From assembly GCA_018240745.1 (NCBI GenBank), contig JAFEFF010000172.1, positions 57,092 to 121,091 on the forward strand: a stretch of DNA of 64,000 nucleotides, written 5' to 3'. This document shows positions 8,609-17,300 of this stretch, piece after piece. The position numbers were made by a program, and so were the translations under genes. The notes beneath the pieces are model-generated. The model was not told the DNA's origin and did not search any database. It saw only the letters and a program-made list of their open reading frames with translations. This stretch comes from Pseudomonadota bacterium. GTDB lineage: Bacteria > Pseudomonadota > Alphaproteobacteria > Reyranellales > Reyranellaceae. Position 1 is the first letter of the stretch. The number at the start of each line of letters is the position of its first letter.

Positions 8609-9685
8609 TCACCTCAACTTCGGCGCGCGGATCGCGCTGTGCTGCATGATCGAGCCGCGGCCGCGGCTCCACGACGGGATGAAGCAGGAATGGCCGCCGG
8701 CATCGCCGCCGCCCATGGTGATCAGGATGTCGTCGGGCCCGAGGCCGCGGTGCATGAAGCCCTTCTCGGCCAGCGGATGGGCGCCTGCGCCGTGTTGGGT
8801 GTCGTACTCGCGGTCGCGGTACTTGCCGACGCTCTTCATGCCTTCGACCGGGCGCTTGGCCCGGGTGAAGAGGTAGGCCTGCGTCTGCTCGCGCGTCCAG
8901 CCGGCACCGGCGACGATCTGCATGTGCTCGGGCGCCAGGATCACCACCGCCTGGCCGAGCGTGATGCAGCCGTAATTCGCCATCGCGTCGGCGACCGAAC
9001 CCAGGATCTGTTCCGGCGTATTGCCGCCGTGGTTCTCGACGTTGCAGAAACCGCCGCCGGCATAGACGGTCACGCTCGACGTGCCCTTCGGGTAGCCTTG
9101 CGCCTCGCACAGCAGCGGCCATGGATTGCCGCGGGCGCGCTCGGCGATGCAGAAGCTGTACTTGCCGGGATTGCCCTGGGTCGACTTGTCGGAGATGCCG
9201 GGCAGCATCTGGAACACGTTGCGCAGGATCAGTCGTGTCGCCCGGCCGATCGTGCCGTTGGCGCGGTTGCCGGGGCCGAACAGATTGACGTCGGCGTTCA
9301 TGCCGATCTCGTCGGCATAGGGTCCGCTGACGATCACCAGCGGCGCCGAGCCGCCGGTGCTGGCGGTCGAGCCGCGGAAATTGAAGTCGGGCCTGTCCAT
9401 CGCCTCGAAGGCGGCGACGACCACCGGGAAATACTCCGGGAGGCAGCCTGCCATCACGGCGTTCACGGCTGCCGCGTGCAGCGACAGGTCGAGACCGGTC
9501 GCGGGATGCCTGGCGATGACGGTGTCGGGCGGGCGGCCGTCGGCGGCCAGCATGGCCTTCACGCGTTCGACCACCGGCGGCACGACCGGCAGGCCGTCGG
9601 TCCAGCCCTGGTCGTAGCAATAGTCGATCGCGGCCAGCAGATCGTCCGGCACCTCATGGATGCGAAAGGAAGCCGTCGCGCTCAT
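8609..9685 (-). CDS. Conserved protein adjacent to the UGSC selenoprotein, function unknown
   Basis: 358 residues, cytoplasmic, no signal peptide or membrane segment. It ends 7 bases before the UGSC start, so the two are almost certainly co-translated. Noticeable features are a WTDGLPVVPPVVERV segment (about 28-42), a glycine-rich YAGGGFCNVENHGG region (about 213-226), and a C-terminal MGGGDAGGHSCFIPSW block (about 330-345). Cysteines at about 23, 81, 181, 220 and 340 could bind metal or take part in redox chemistry. I cannot name the family with confidence. The tight pairing suggests it is the partner or co-catalyst of the selenoprotein. Confidence 0.85.
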   Translation of the reverse strand: MSATASFRIHEVPDDLLAAIDYCYDQGWTDGLPVVPPVVERVKAMLAADGRPPDTVIARHPATGLDLSLHAAAVNAVMAGCLPEYFPVVVAAFEAMDRPDFNFRGSTASTGGSAPLVIVSGPYADEIGMNADVNLFGPGNRANGTIGRATRLILRNVFQMLPGISDKSTQGNPGKYSFCIAERARGNPWPLLCEAQGYPKGTSSVTVYAGGGFCNVENHGGNTPEQILGSVADAMANYGCITLGQAVVILAPEHMQIVAGAGWTREQTQAYLFTRAKRPVEGMKSVGKYRDREYDTQHGAGAHPLAEKGFMHRGLGPDDILITMGGGDAGGHSCFIPSWSRGRGSIMQHSAIRAPKLR

Positions 9686-9756
9686 GCGCGAAGCCTAGGC
9701 AGCACGGCTGCCCCACGCAAAGAAATTCACATTGCGCAGGGCGAGACAGCTGCGAG

Positions 9757-11487
9757 CTACAGTATGCAACCGTAATGCGCCGACTTGACCAGGCGCACGT
9801 ACTTGTCATGCACCGAGCCCGGTCGGACGCGCTCGGCGAGATCTGGTGCGCGCCATTCGGCCATGCGTTTGTCGATCTCCGACTGGGGCAGGTCGAGGTT
9901 CAAGGTGCGCGCCCGTGGATCGATGACGATGGTGTCGCCGTCGCGCACCGCGGCGATCGGCCCGCCGCGCGCCGCCTCGGGTGAGATGTGGCCGATCAGG
10001 ATGCCATGGCTCACGCCGGAGAAGCGGCCGTCGGTGATCAGCGCCACATCCTCGCCCAGCCCGCGGCCCTGCAGCTGGATGGTGAGCATCACCATCTCCG
10101 GCATGCCGGGCCCGCCGACCGGGCCGACATTGCGCACCACGATCACGGTACCGGGCTTGATCTCGCCGGCGCGGATCGCCTTCATCGTCTCGGGCTCCGA
10201 GTCGAACACCCGTGCGGTGCCGCGGAACTCGCCATTCTCCAGGGTCTTGCCGGAGAGCTTGAGCACGCAGCTCTCGGGCGCAAGGTTGCCCTTCAGCACG
10301 CTGATGTGGTTGTTCGCCGCCGCGACCGGCCCGGATACCGGACGGACGATGTCCTGGCCGCCGGGCTGCGAGCCCAACTCCTCCAGCGTCGGGACCGAGG
10401 CGAGGTTCTCGGCCAGGGTCTTGCCGGTGACGGTCATGACGTCGCCGTGCAGCAGGCCCGCGCGCAACAGCTCCTTCATCACCACCGGCACGCCGCCGAT
10501 CGCGTGCAGGCTGGTCATGGCGTAGGGACCGTGCGGCTGCAGGTTGGACAGCAGCGGGATGCGCTCGCCGACCGCCTGGATGCGTTCGATGGTGATCGGC
10601 ACTTGCGCTTCGCGGGCGACCGCCAGCAGGTGCAGGTACATGTTGGTCGAGCCGCCCATCGCATAGACCGTGGCGATCGCGTTCTCGAACGCGCGCTCGG
10701 TCATGATGTCCCGCGGACGGATGCCGGACGCCATCAGCCGGTAAAGCGCATCGACCGAGGCGTGCGTCTGCGACCGCACGTCGTCGTGGATGCCGCTTTG
10801 CGCGTCGTAGTCGGCCGGATGCGAGGCGCCGCGCGGCAGCATCATGCCGATCGCCTCGGCAATCGTGCTCATGGTGTTGGCGGTGAACATCGCTCCGCAG
10901 GTACCGCTGCCCGGCAGCACGTTGCGCTCGAGCTCGAGCAGCTCCTGCTGCGAGATGCGGCCGGCCTCGGCGGCGGCGCGGCCTTCGGCATAGTCCATGA
11001 TGGTGAGGTTGGTGCCCTTCCTGGCCCATGGGCCGAACGAGACGCTGCCCGGCGAGCTGGTGCCCGGATAGAGCACCAGGCCGAAGGCGTTGGTGCGGGC
11101 CAGCGGCATCAGCGCCGCGGCGCCGGTCTTGTCGCAGCCCGAGATCACGATCATCGCCTCGCCGTGATGGGCGTAGTGGCCGATCTCGAAGCAGTCGGCG
11201 GCGACGTCGCGCGACACCAGGCTGTAGCCCGCCGTCGGCGTGCCTTGGGTCAGCGCATCCGACACCGCGGGCGCGCCGACGATCAGGCCGGTGCCGCCGC
11301 GCTCGGCGATCAGCTCGACCAGCAGGTCGGTGATCTCGCGCACGCGGTTGTTGCAGCGATGCGCGTTGGTGTAGGCGCTGGCGATGGTGATCACCGCGTT
11401 GGTCCTGGCCGCGCGATCGGGATCGAAGCCGGCGGCGCGTACTTCGGTGCGCGCATTCTTCCAGTAGGTCGGGCTGTCCTGGGTCAT
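9757..11487 (-). CDS. ilvD: IlvD/Edd family dehydratase (dihydroxy-acid dehydratase-like)
   Basis: Fe-S dependent dehydratase of 576 residues. IlvD itself converts 2,3-dihydroxy-isovalerate or -methylvalerate to the 2-keto acids of valine and isoleucine synthesis; relatives act on sugar acids. Motifs seen: GCDKTGAAALMPLAR (cluster Cys), GSGTCGAMFTANTMS, GGSTNMYLHLLAV, GPVGGPGMPEM and LITDGRFSGVSHG. The ATG at 11487 follows a GAGGAG site; an upstream ATG (11526) would add 13 poorly conserved residues. It lies 71 bases upstream of the 358-residue gene on the same strand, so it may head the same transcript. Whether it serves amino acid synthesis or a catabolic route with the luciferase-like enzyme is open, because no other ilv gene is near. 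Confidence 0.9.
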   Translation of the reverse strand: MTQDSPTYWKNARTEVRAAGFDPDRAARTNAVITIASAYTNAHRCNNRVREITDLLVELIAERGGTGLIVGAPAVSDALTQGTPTAGYSLVSRDVAADCFEIGHYAHHGEAMIVISGCDKTGAAALMPLARTNAFGLVLYPGTSSPGSVSFGPWARKGTNLTIMDYAEGRAAAEAGRISQQELLELERNVLPGSGTCGAMFTANTMSTIAEAIGMMLPRGASHPADYDAQSGIHDDVRSQTHASVDALYRLMASGIRPRDIMTERAFENAIATVYAMGGSTNMYLHLLAVAREAQVPITIERIQAVGERIPLLSNLQPHGPYAMTSLHAIGGVPVVMKELLRAGLLHGDVMTVTGKTLAENLASVPTLEELGSQPGGQDIVRPVSGPVAAANNHISVLKGNLAPESCVLKLSGKTLENGEFRGTARVFDSEPETMKAIRAGEIKPGTVIVVRNVGPVGGPGMPEMVMLTIQLQGRGLGEDVALITDGRFSGVSHGILIGHISPEAARGGPIAAVRDGDTIVIDPRARTLNLDLPQSEIDKRMAEWRAPDLAERVRPGSVHDKYVRLVKSAHYGCIL

Positions 11488-11591
11488 GGTCTCCTCGCGG
11501 CTGGGCGAGTATGCAAATTCATCCACTTCCGCGCCACCGGCCCCACGTTGGAATTGCCGCGCACCGCGCAGTTGTGCCAGCGTAGCCAGAT

Positions 11592-12104
11592 ATGCTTCTC
11601 GTTGCCCATCTTGCCGCGGTGCTGCTCGCCGTGCTGGCCCTGTGCTCGTTGCGCCACGAGATGAGGGAGACGGCGGTCAACCTCTTCGACCGTTCCCTGC
11701 CGGCGCTGTTCGCGATCCTGGCCGCGGCGGTGCTGCTGATCGTGTCGCCGGGCAAGCGCTTCGAGCTGTGGCTGGTCTGCATCGTCGTGGGCCTGGTGGG
11801 TGGCCTGGCCATGGGAATGACGCTTCGGGGCGCCAAGGACTTCGGCAACAACCTGGTCCGCGTCTATCGCGCCTGGGATGGCGTGGCCGCGGCCGCGGCG
11901 CTGATTCTTCTGGCGGTGGTACGACTGGTCACCTCGGACTTCACCGGTCGCCAGTCCGGCGGATATGGCGTCCTCGGCGCCCTGGCGGCGCTGCTCGCCG
12001 CCTACCTCGTGGGCCGCTTGATCACCTTCCAGCTCTATACCGCGCCGCGCACGATCCATCTCGACATGGTCCGCGGCCAGAAGCGGCAGCGCACGGACAT
12101 CTGA
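11592..12104 (+). CDS. Multi-pass membrane protein, unknown function
   Basis: 170 residues with about five hydrophobic segments (roughly 1-18, 34-52, 57-75, 95-112, 124-145). It has a basic loop around RHEMRE and a hydrophilic C-terminal tail with MVRGQKRQRTDI. No catalytic motif is visible. Divergent from ilvD with about 100 bases between the starts. The start ATG at 11592 begins directly with a hydrophobic helix. I do not recognise the family. Confidence 0.6.
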   Translation: MLLVAHLAAVLLAVLALCSLRHEMRETAVNLFDRSLPALFAILAAAVLLIVSPGKRFELWLVCIVVGLVGGLAMGMTLRGAKDFGNNLVRVYRAWDGVAAAAALILLAVVRLVTSDFTGRQSGGYGVLGALAALLAAYLVGRLITFQLYTAPRTIHLDMVRGQKRQRTDI

Positions 12105-12188
12105 AGATTGCAAAGGCCCGGCCGGCCGCAGCGGCTTCCGCCCCTCGAGGCACCGCGTTACGCTGGGACGAATTCACGGCAGGTGACC

Positions 12189-12488
12189 ATGCGCGCCCTG
12201 GCAGCCATCGTTGCGGTCATGCTTCCGCTTGCGGCGGCGGCCCAGGAGCAGCCGGCGACGGCCCAGCGGCCCAAGCTGCGGATCACCGGCGACTACGGCT
12301 GGCTGACCCCCGAAGACCGCAACAGCTACTGCTTCTGGGGTGGCGAGCTCTACTCGATCGGCGCCGCGTTCTGCTCGCGCCAGCAGACGCTCACGACCTG
12401 CACCGAGGTTGCCGGCCGCCGCCCGACCTGGGTCAACAAGGAAAACGACAAGTTCTGCGACCGCAATTCGTCGCTGACGCCACCCTGA
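12189..12488 (+). CDS. Small secreted protein, cysteine-rich, unknown function
   Basis: 99 residues. A signal peptide (MRALAAIVAVMLPLAAAAQ, cleavage after AAA) precedes a short mature part with four cysteines (in SYCFWGG, AAFCSRQQ, LTTCTEV and DKFCDRNS), enough for two disulfides, and several aromatic residues. The start is chosen for the signal peptide and an AGGTGA site just upstream. Likely periplasmic. No family recognised. Confidence 0.68.
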   Translation: MRALAAIVAVMLPLAAAAQEQPATAQRPKLRITGDYGWLTPEDRNSYCFWGGELYSIGAAFCSRQQTLTTCTEVAGRRPTWVNKENDKFCDRNSSLTPP

Positions 12489-12567
12489 CGCAGTCGCGCA
12501 TTTTCCAACGCGCCGGCCTTGCGCTCGGCGTCGGGAATCGGCAGAAGCGCCTCTTCTATCAGTACGC

Positions 12568-13023
12568 ATGAGTTCGCCCAAGATGGCCAAGCGCAAGTGG
12601 AGCAAGGCCCTGCTGTACCTGGGGCCGTCCAAGATCGATGGAATCGGCTGCTATTCGGATATCGTGATCAGGAAGGGCGAGTTCGTCCGGGTCTTCTCGC
12701 CCGAGGACAGCCGGTGGGTGCCGCTCGAGAAGGCGCACGCATCGCCGCACAAGAAGCTGATCAGGAAGTTCGGCATCCGCATGCCCGGCGGTTACTGGGC
12801 GCCGCTGAACTTCCTGCGCATTTCCGTCGGCTGGTACATGAACCATTCCGAGACACCGAACCTGCAATCCGACGACGGCGACGTCACCTACTACGCGCTC
12901 AGGGACATCCATCCCGGCGAGGAGGTGACGATGGACTACCGGCGGATGGATCCCGAGCACGACAATCTCAGCCGCGACGTCGTGCTGCCCGGACGCCGGC
13001 GACGGAAGCCCTCCCGCGCCTGA
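12568..13023 (+). CDS. SET domain protein (putative protein lysine methyltransferase)
   Basis: 151 residues, nearly all SET domain. It shows the N-terminal GIGCYSDIVIRKGEFV strand, the cofactor-pocket motif MNHSETPNLQ (the NHS.xPN of SET domains) and the C-terminal ALRDIHPGEEVTMDYR with the catalytic Tyr. SET enzymes use S-adenosylmethionine to methylate lysines; in bacteria free-standing short forms are scattered and targets are mostly unknown. The C-terminus is basic (RRRRKPSRA). No pre-SET cysteine cluster is present. It stands alone between a small secreted protein and the TumE-like gene. Confidence 0.85.
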   Translation: MSSPKMAKRKWSKALLYLGPSKIDGIGCYSDIVIRKGEFVRVFSPEDSRWVPLEKAHASPHKKLIRKFGIRMPGGYWAPLNFLRISVGWYMNHSETPNLQSDDGDVTYYALRDIHPGEEVTMDYRRMDPEHDNLSRDVVLPGRRRRKPSRA

Positions 13024-13213
13024 ACGCAGACGGCGCCCCGACCTTTGTCCTGGGTCAGGAGGAAACCCGACCTCGATCCTGTACGGTGTCGAACGCAACC
13101 AGTGCCGCCGCGACAGATGTTGGCGACGAACGCGGCACAGCGCCATCCGACATCTTACGCGATGCGCGCCTACCTTCCTTGCTTGTGTTGCTTCAGTGTG
13201 ATAACTACATGCC

Positions 13214-13570
13214 GTGACGGAACCGGGTGACCCGACCCTCGATGCGCTTCTCGACCTCGACGGGCAGGTTCTCGTGGTGGACCCGGAGGGCGGCCACTGG
13301 GTCCGGTTCGTCGTGACGCGGGTGCCGGTGTCGCCGGGGAAGCCGCACGGCATCGACTACTCGCTCACTCTGCATGGCGCGGGCGGCGAGCGGTTGGTCG
13401 GCTTCGATAATGCCCATCCGGTCGCACGGCAGAAGCGCGGCGATCCGCAGGACCATCGCCACAGGCTGCGGAGCATCCGCGCCTACGAGTACCAGGACGC
13501 GGCGACGTTGCTCGCCGACTTCTGGACCACGGTGGACGCGGTGCTGCGCGAGAGAGGAGTGATCCCATGA
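13214..13570 (+). CDS. tumE: TumE-like toxin of a type II toxin-antitoxin pair
   Basis: 118 residues starting with GTG. The pattern of a short N-terminal helix, a beta-rich middle (GQVLVVDPEGGHWVRFVVTRVP, then GIDYSLTLHG.GG.RLVGFDNAHPV) and a C-terminal helix with DFWTTVDAVLRERG matches the DUF6516/TumE family, proposed RNases of TumE/TumA systems. The stop overlaps the next start by four bases (ATGA at 13567-13570), as expected for a co-regulated pair with the toxin first. Assignment is from pattern memory of the family. Confidence 0.8.
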   Translation: MTEPGDPTLDALLDLDGQVLVVDPEGGHWVRFVVTRVPVSPGKPHGIDYSLTLHGAGGERLVGFDNAHPVARQKRGDPQDHRHRLRSIRAYEYQDAATLLADFWTTVDAVLRERGVIP

Positions 13571-13944
13571 CGACGCTGAAGGTCGGTATCGCCAGCTACA
13601 AGGAGATGAAGGCCCGCACCATGGCCGTGGCGCGTGGCGAGCGGCGTATCGCGACCGATGAGCCGAAGGTCTGGTTCACCTCGACGGAATCGTTCGCCAA
13701 GGTCTTGTCAGCCGGCAATCGCGAGCTGCTGCGTGTGATCGCCGAGAAGGCGCCCGGCTCGCTCGACGAGCTGGCGCGGATCACCGGCAAGGCCAAGTCC
13801 AACCTGTCGCGCACGCTGCGGACCATGGAAGGCTACGGCCTGGTGCGCCTCGAACGCGGCGAGCGCGGCCGCATCACGCCGAAGGTGATGCACGACCGGG
13901 TGGAACTGGACCTGCCCCTTACGCTGTCGCGCAAGGCAAGCTGA
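13567..13944 (+). CDS. tumA: TumA-like HTH antitoxin (HVO_A0114-type DNA-binding protein)
   Basis: 125 residues. The central winged helix-turn-helix (about 45-110) reads NRELLRVIAEKAPGSLDELA then KSNLSRTLRTMEGYGLVRLERG, typical of MarR/ArsR-like wHTH antitoxins paired with TumE. The N-terminal 35 residues, rich in Lys and Arg, probably contact the toxin. It would neutralise the upstream TumE-like protein and repress the pair's promoter; a short AT-richer stretch just before 13214 is a candidate site, but I see no clear operator. Confidence 0.8.
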   Translation: MTTLKVGIASYKEMKARTMAVARGERRIATDEPKVWFTSTESFAKVLSAGNRELLRVIAEKAPGSLDELARITGKAKSNLSRTLRTMEGYGLVRLERGERGRITPKVMHDRVELDLPLTLSRKAS

Positions 13945-14201
13945 ACCATGACCGCTTGGGCGCGAACGGGCCGGGCCCGCCGCCAGCCCGCGCCCGCCCA
14001 AGCACTACCTTCAGTCGTTGATCGTCATGGCCGATTGGCCCGACTCTCTGCCGAGCACCTATGCCGAGCTCGATGTGTTCGGGGCATGGTTCTGTGCAAG
14101 CACCGCCACGACCACCTGCTCGCGGAGCGCGTCGAGGTCGGCTGACCGCCACAGCCGACGCACGGCCGGATGCGCCTGGCGTTGTCAGATTCGTTCTGAA
14201 G
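13945..14201. other. Intergenic stretch, no gene seen
   Basis: Between the antitoxin gene and tRNA-Arg. Several short open frames exist on the plus strand but none shows family features or a convincing ribosome site. No repeat or terminator hairpin was recognised. Confidence 0.4.
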
Positions 14202-14278
<77 letters not shown>

Positions 14279-14334
14279 GGCGCGGCGGAAGATAGCGGAG
14301 GGGGCTCGCGACCGCAATGTCGGCCGAAGCGGGC

Positions 14335-15837
14335 TCAGACCCGCCGCGCACCCTCCCGGCGATAAGTCTCGGCCGCGCGCTCGACCAGAGCCTTGCGGTC
14401 GATCTTGTTGGTGCCGGCGAGCGGCAGCTCGGCGACGAACCAGACCGCGCGCGGATGGGCGTAGGCGGGCCCGTTGTCGAGCGCGAAGCGGCGCAGCGCG
14501 TCCTCGCTGGGCGTCGCGCCGGGCCTGGGGACCACGAAGGCGACCGGGAGCTGGTACTTGATCTCGTCGGCGACCGGCACGACGCAGACTTGCGCCACGT
14601 CGGGATGCCGCCCCAGCAGCTTCTCGACCTCGCCCGGATAGACGTTCTCGCCGCCGCACTGGAACATGTCGTCGGCGCGGCCGACGAAGAAGTAGAAGCC
14701 GTCGGCATCGCGCCGCATCACGTCGCCGGTGTCGTACCAGCCGTCGATCAGGCGCTTCCGGGTGTCGTCCTCGCGGTTGTAATAGCCCCTCATCAGCGCG
14801 GGCGTGCGGATGTGCAGCACGCCCTGGTTGGCATCGCCGCCGACCAGCCTGAGGCCGACGCCCTTGCGCGGATAGCCGAGCGCGCCCAGCGGCCTGGGCG
14901 TGCCGTCGGGATGCGGGCCGAAGGCGATCGGTCCCGCTTCGGTGGTGCCCCAGCTGTTGGCCGCCTCGGCCCTGGGGAACAGCCGGTGCATCTGCTCGAA
15001 GAACTCCGCCGTCGACGGGGCCGAGCCGGTGACCGCGGTGGTTACCGAGCTGAGGTCGGCCTTGGCCAGCTCCCCGGTCTCGCGCATCACCAGCGCCAGC
15101 ATGGTCGGCACCGAGGTGATCATCGCCACGCGGTAGCGGTCGATGGCGCGGATGTAGCCTCTCGCCGCGAAGGTAGTCATCAGCACGATCGTGCCGCCGT
15201 TCACCATCACCAGCTTGGCGCTGAACAGGCCGTTCATGTGGAACAGCGGCGCGGCGATCAGCACCGCCTTGCCTTCCATGGCGGGCCGCTGCTCGGGCGT
15301 GCAGGTGGCGGCCCAGACGTAGCCGCCATGGCTGAGCGGCACGCCCTTGGGCAGGCCGGTCGAGCCCGAGGTGTAGAGCACCATCGCCGTCTCGTCCGGC
15401 GTCATCTCGACCGGCGCGAACGGGCCGGGATCGAGCAGCGACGCGAGCTCGGCCATGGCGAGCGTCGGCACCAGCTCGCGGACCAGCGGGGCGCGCTCGT
15501 CGTCGGCGACGGCGAACTTGACCGCGGAGTCCTTCATGATGTGGGCCACGGTCTCGCGCGGCAGCTTGTGGTTGACGCACACCGAGACCAGGCCGGCCGC
15601 CATGGTCGCCAGGTAGAGCACCAGGTAGTCGGCGCTGTTGGCGGCGACGATGGCGACCGCCTCGCCGCGCTTCAGGCCGCGCTTCCGGAGCCCGCGGGCC
15701 AGCGCCGCGATGCGGGTCCGCGCCGCGCCCCAAGTGATCCGCAGCTCCTCGTCGGCGTCGGGCGAGAGCTGGATGATGAAATCGCGATCGTCCGGCGCGT
15801 TGGGATCGAGGATGGCGGCGAGGTTGCTGACGGTCAT
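14335..15837 (-). CDS. Class I adenylate-forming acyl-CoA synthetase / ligase
   Basis: 500-residue ANL-superfamily enzyme that activates a carboxylic acid as acyl-AMP and transfers it to CoA. Motifs: P-loop-like LYTSGSTGLPKGVPLSH (about 165-181), NSWGTTEAGP (about 285-294), WYDTGDVM (about 370), GRADDMFQCGGENVYPGEVE (about 388-407), and the C-terminal catalytic Lys in TNKIDRKAL (about 482). No signal peptide. It is 21 bases downstream of the SDR gene on the same strand. The substrate could be an aryl or medium-chain acid; this cannot be fixed from sequence. Terminal CoA or ketoacid partners are the crotonases and acyl-CoA dehydrogenase further along. Confidence 0.92.
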   Translation of the reverse strand: MTVSNLAAILDPNAPDDRDFIIQLSPDADEELRITWGAARTRIAALARGLRKRGLKRGEAVAIVAANSADYLVLYLATMAAGLVSVCVNHKLPRETVAHIMKDSAVKFAVADDERAPLVRELVPTLAMAELASLLDPGPFAPVEMTPDETAMVLYTSGSTGLPKGVPLSHGGYVWAATCTPEQRPAMEGKAVLIAAPLFHMNGLFSAKLVMVNGGTIVLMTTFAARGYIRAIDRYRVAMITSVPTMLALVMRETGELAKADLSSVTTAVTGSAPSTAEFFEQMHRLFPRAEAANSWGTTEAGPIAFGPHPDGTPRPLGALGYPRKGVGLRLVGGDANQGVLHIRTPALMRGYYNREDDTRKRLIDGWYDTGDVMRRDADGFYFFVGRADDMFQCGGENVYPGEVEKLLGRHPDVAQVCVVPVADEIKYQLPVAFVVPRPGATPSEDALRRFALDNGPAYAHPRAVWFVAELPLAGTNKIDRKALVERAAETYRREGARRV

Positions 15838-15858
15838 GACGCTCCGCGGCGAGTCGAA

Positions 15859-16608
15859 CTATGCCGCTCCGCGGCGGTGGAAGGCCGAGCCGCCGTAGGA
15901 CTGGTCGGTGGGCACGATCTCCATGAAGCTTACGTCCATGCGCTGCGGTGCCGAAAGCACGAAGGCGATGGCCTCGGCGATGTCCTCGGCCAGCAGGCTC
16001 TCGTAGCCCTCGTAGAAGCGGCGGCGGCCGTCCTCCCGGTCGGCCATCAGGGCGAGATGCGCGCCGGTCTCGACGCGGCCGGGCGCGATCTCGCTGACCC
16101 GCACGCCGCTGCCGTGCAGGTCGAGGCGCAGCGTGTGGCTGAGGCTGTGGATCGCCGCCTTGGTCATGGCGTAGACCGGCATGCCCGGGAAGATCCAGGT
16201 GCCGGCCATCGAGCCGAGATTGACGATGTGGCCCCGCCCGCGCGCCTTCATGCCGGGGACCGTCGCGGCGAGACAGTTCAGGACGCCGCGCATGTTCACG
16301 TCGACCAGCGCGTCGATGTCCTCGGGCGAGGCTTCCCAGGCCGGGGCCGAGCGCACCAGCGGCGAGGCGTTGTTGACCAGCACATCGGCATCGATCGCGC
16401 CGAAGGCTGCCAGCACTGCGGCGCGGTCGGCGATGTCGAGGGCGAGCGCGGTGCAGCCGGTCTCCTCGGCGAGCGCCTTCAACGGCGCGGCCGAGCGCGC
16501 GACGGCATGGACCGCCAGGCCGTCCTTGCGCAGGCGGCGCACCGTCGCCGCGCCGATGCCGCGGCTGGCGCCGGTAACGATCGCGGTTCGGCAGGCTGGG
16601 TTGGCCAT
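15859..16608 (-). CDS. SDR family oxidoreductase
   Basis: 249-residue classical short-chain dehydrogenase. TGASRGIG for NAD(P) binding, VNNASPL, the catalytic NLGSMAG Ser, and YAMTKAA giving the Tyr-x-x-x-Lys pair. The start is placed at the ATG giving MANPACRTAIVTG; an ATG at 16644 would add 12 residues but crowd the divergent RidA start at 16647. It likely forms a two-gene operon with the acyl-CoA ligase, suggesting a 3-hydroxyacyl or hydroxy-acid substrate. Confidence 0.9.
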   Translation of the reverse strand: MANPACRTAIVTGASRGIGAATVRRLRKDGLAVHAVARSAAPLKALAEETGCTALALDIADRAAVLAAFGAIDADVLVNNASPLVRSAPAWEASPEDIDALVDVNMRGVLNCLAATVPGMKARGRGHIVNLGSMAGTWIFPGMPVYAMTKAAIHSLSHTLRLDLHGSGVRVSEIAPGRVETGAHLALMADREDGRRRFYEGYESLLAEDIAEAIAFVLSAPQRMDVSFMEIVPTDQSYGGSAFHRRGAA

Positions 16609-16646
16609 GCTATGGGCATAGCCCACTTCTCGAGGGGGAGTCATTC

Positions 16647-17027
16647 ATGGCGAAGCAGGTGTTCCGCGACGGCACGGAAGTGGTGGGCTTCTACGCCCGC
16701 ACGGTGAGGAACGGCCCGTTCGTCTTCGTCTCCGGCACGACCTCGCTCGATTCGAAGGGCCGCGTGCAGGGCCGCGATGCGATCGAGCAGACGATGGTCA
16801 GCATGCGCAAGATCGATGCGGCGCTGAAGTCGGCCGGCGCGCGGCTCAAGGACCTGGTCCGGCTCACCATCTTCGTCACCGACATCCGCGACATGGGCGC
16901 GGTGTCCAGGGCGCTCGACAGGGCGCTCAAGAGCTCGGTGGTCAGCGCGACGCTGGTCGCGGTGAGCGCGCTCGCCGTGCCCGGCCTGCTGGTCGAGATC
17001 GAAGCGACGGCGATGGTCGCGCGCTGA
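16647..17027 (+). CDS. RidA/YjgF family protein
   Basis: 126-residue trimeric RidA fold. The family hydrolyses reactive enamines/imines from PLP enzymes or acts in specific catabolic pathways. The FVFVSGTTSLDSKGRV strand, the EQTMVSMRKIDAALKSAG helix and the LVRLTIFVTDI strand are typical, whereas the C-terminal active-site Arg block of true RidA is not obvious (VSALAVPGLLVEIEATA). Hence it probably belongs to a RidA subgroup rather than canonical RidA. Divergent from the SDR gene with a start only 38 bases from it, and a strong ribosome site (GAGGGGGAG). Confidence 0.85.
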   Translation: MAKQVFRDGTEVVGFYARTVRNGPFVFVSGTTSLDSKGRVQGRDAIEQTMVSMRKIDAALKSAGARLKDLVRLTIFVTDIRDMGAVSRALDRALKSSVVSATLVAVSALAVPGLLVEIEATAMVAR

Positions 17028-17033
17028 CCAAGG

Positions 17034-17300
17034 TCACGGCGGCGGCGGGACCGTGTAGCCCTGGCCGCGCAGCACCTTCTCGAGCACGGCGATGCCCTGC
17101 GCGTAGCGGCCCTTGGCACAGTCGACCCCGGCGCCCTGCACCGCGAGGTTGGGACCGCCGCCGCCTTCGCCGCGGCGCGAGACGGCGCGGTCGGCGAGCG
17201 GAAAGAGCTGATCGCAGCGCGCCTTGAGCTTGTCGTCCTGGGCGTCGGCCGCGAACGGCAGGGCACTGAGGCCGATCGCCAGCAGGGAAAGCCGTCTCAT
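17034..17300 (-). CDS. Small periplasmic protein, unknown function
   Basis: 88 residues. Signal peptide MRRLSLLAIGLSALPFAADAQ, then a charged mature part with two cysteines (in KARCDQLF and VDCAKGRY, likely disulfide) and a C-terminal helix YAQGIAVLEKVLRGQGY, a Sel1/TPR-like single repeat. The ATG overlaps the stop of the upstream hydrolase gene by four bases, so it is translationally coupled to it. Confidence 0.68.
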   Translation of the reverse strand: MRRLSLLAIGLSALPFAADAQDDKLKARCDQLFPLADRAVSRRGEGGGGPNLAVQGAGVDCAKGRYAQGIAVLEKVLRGQGYTVPPPP

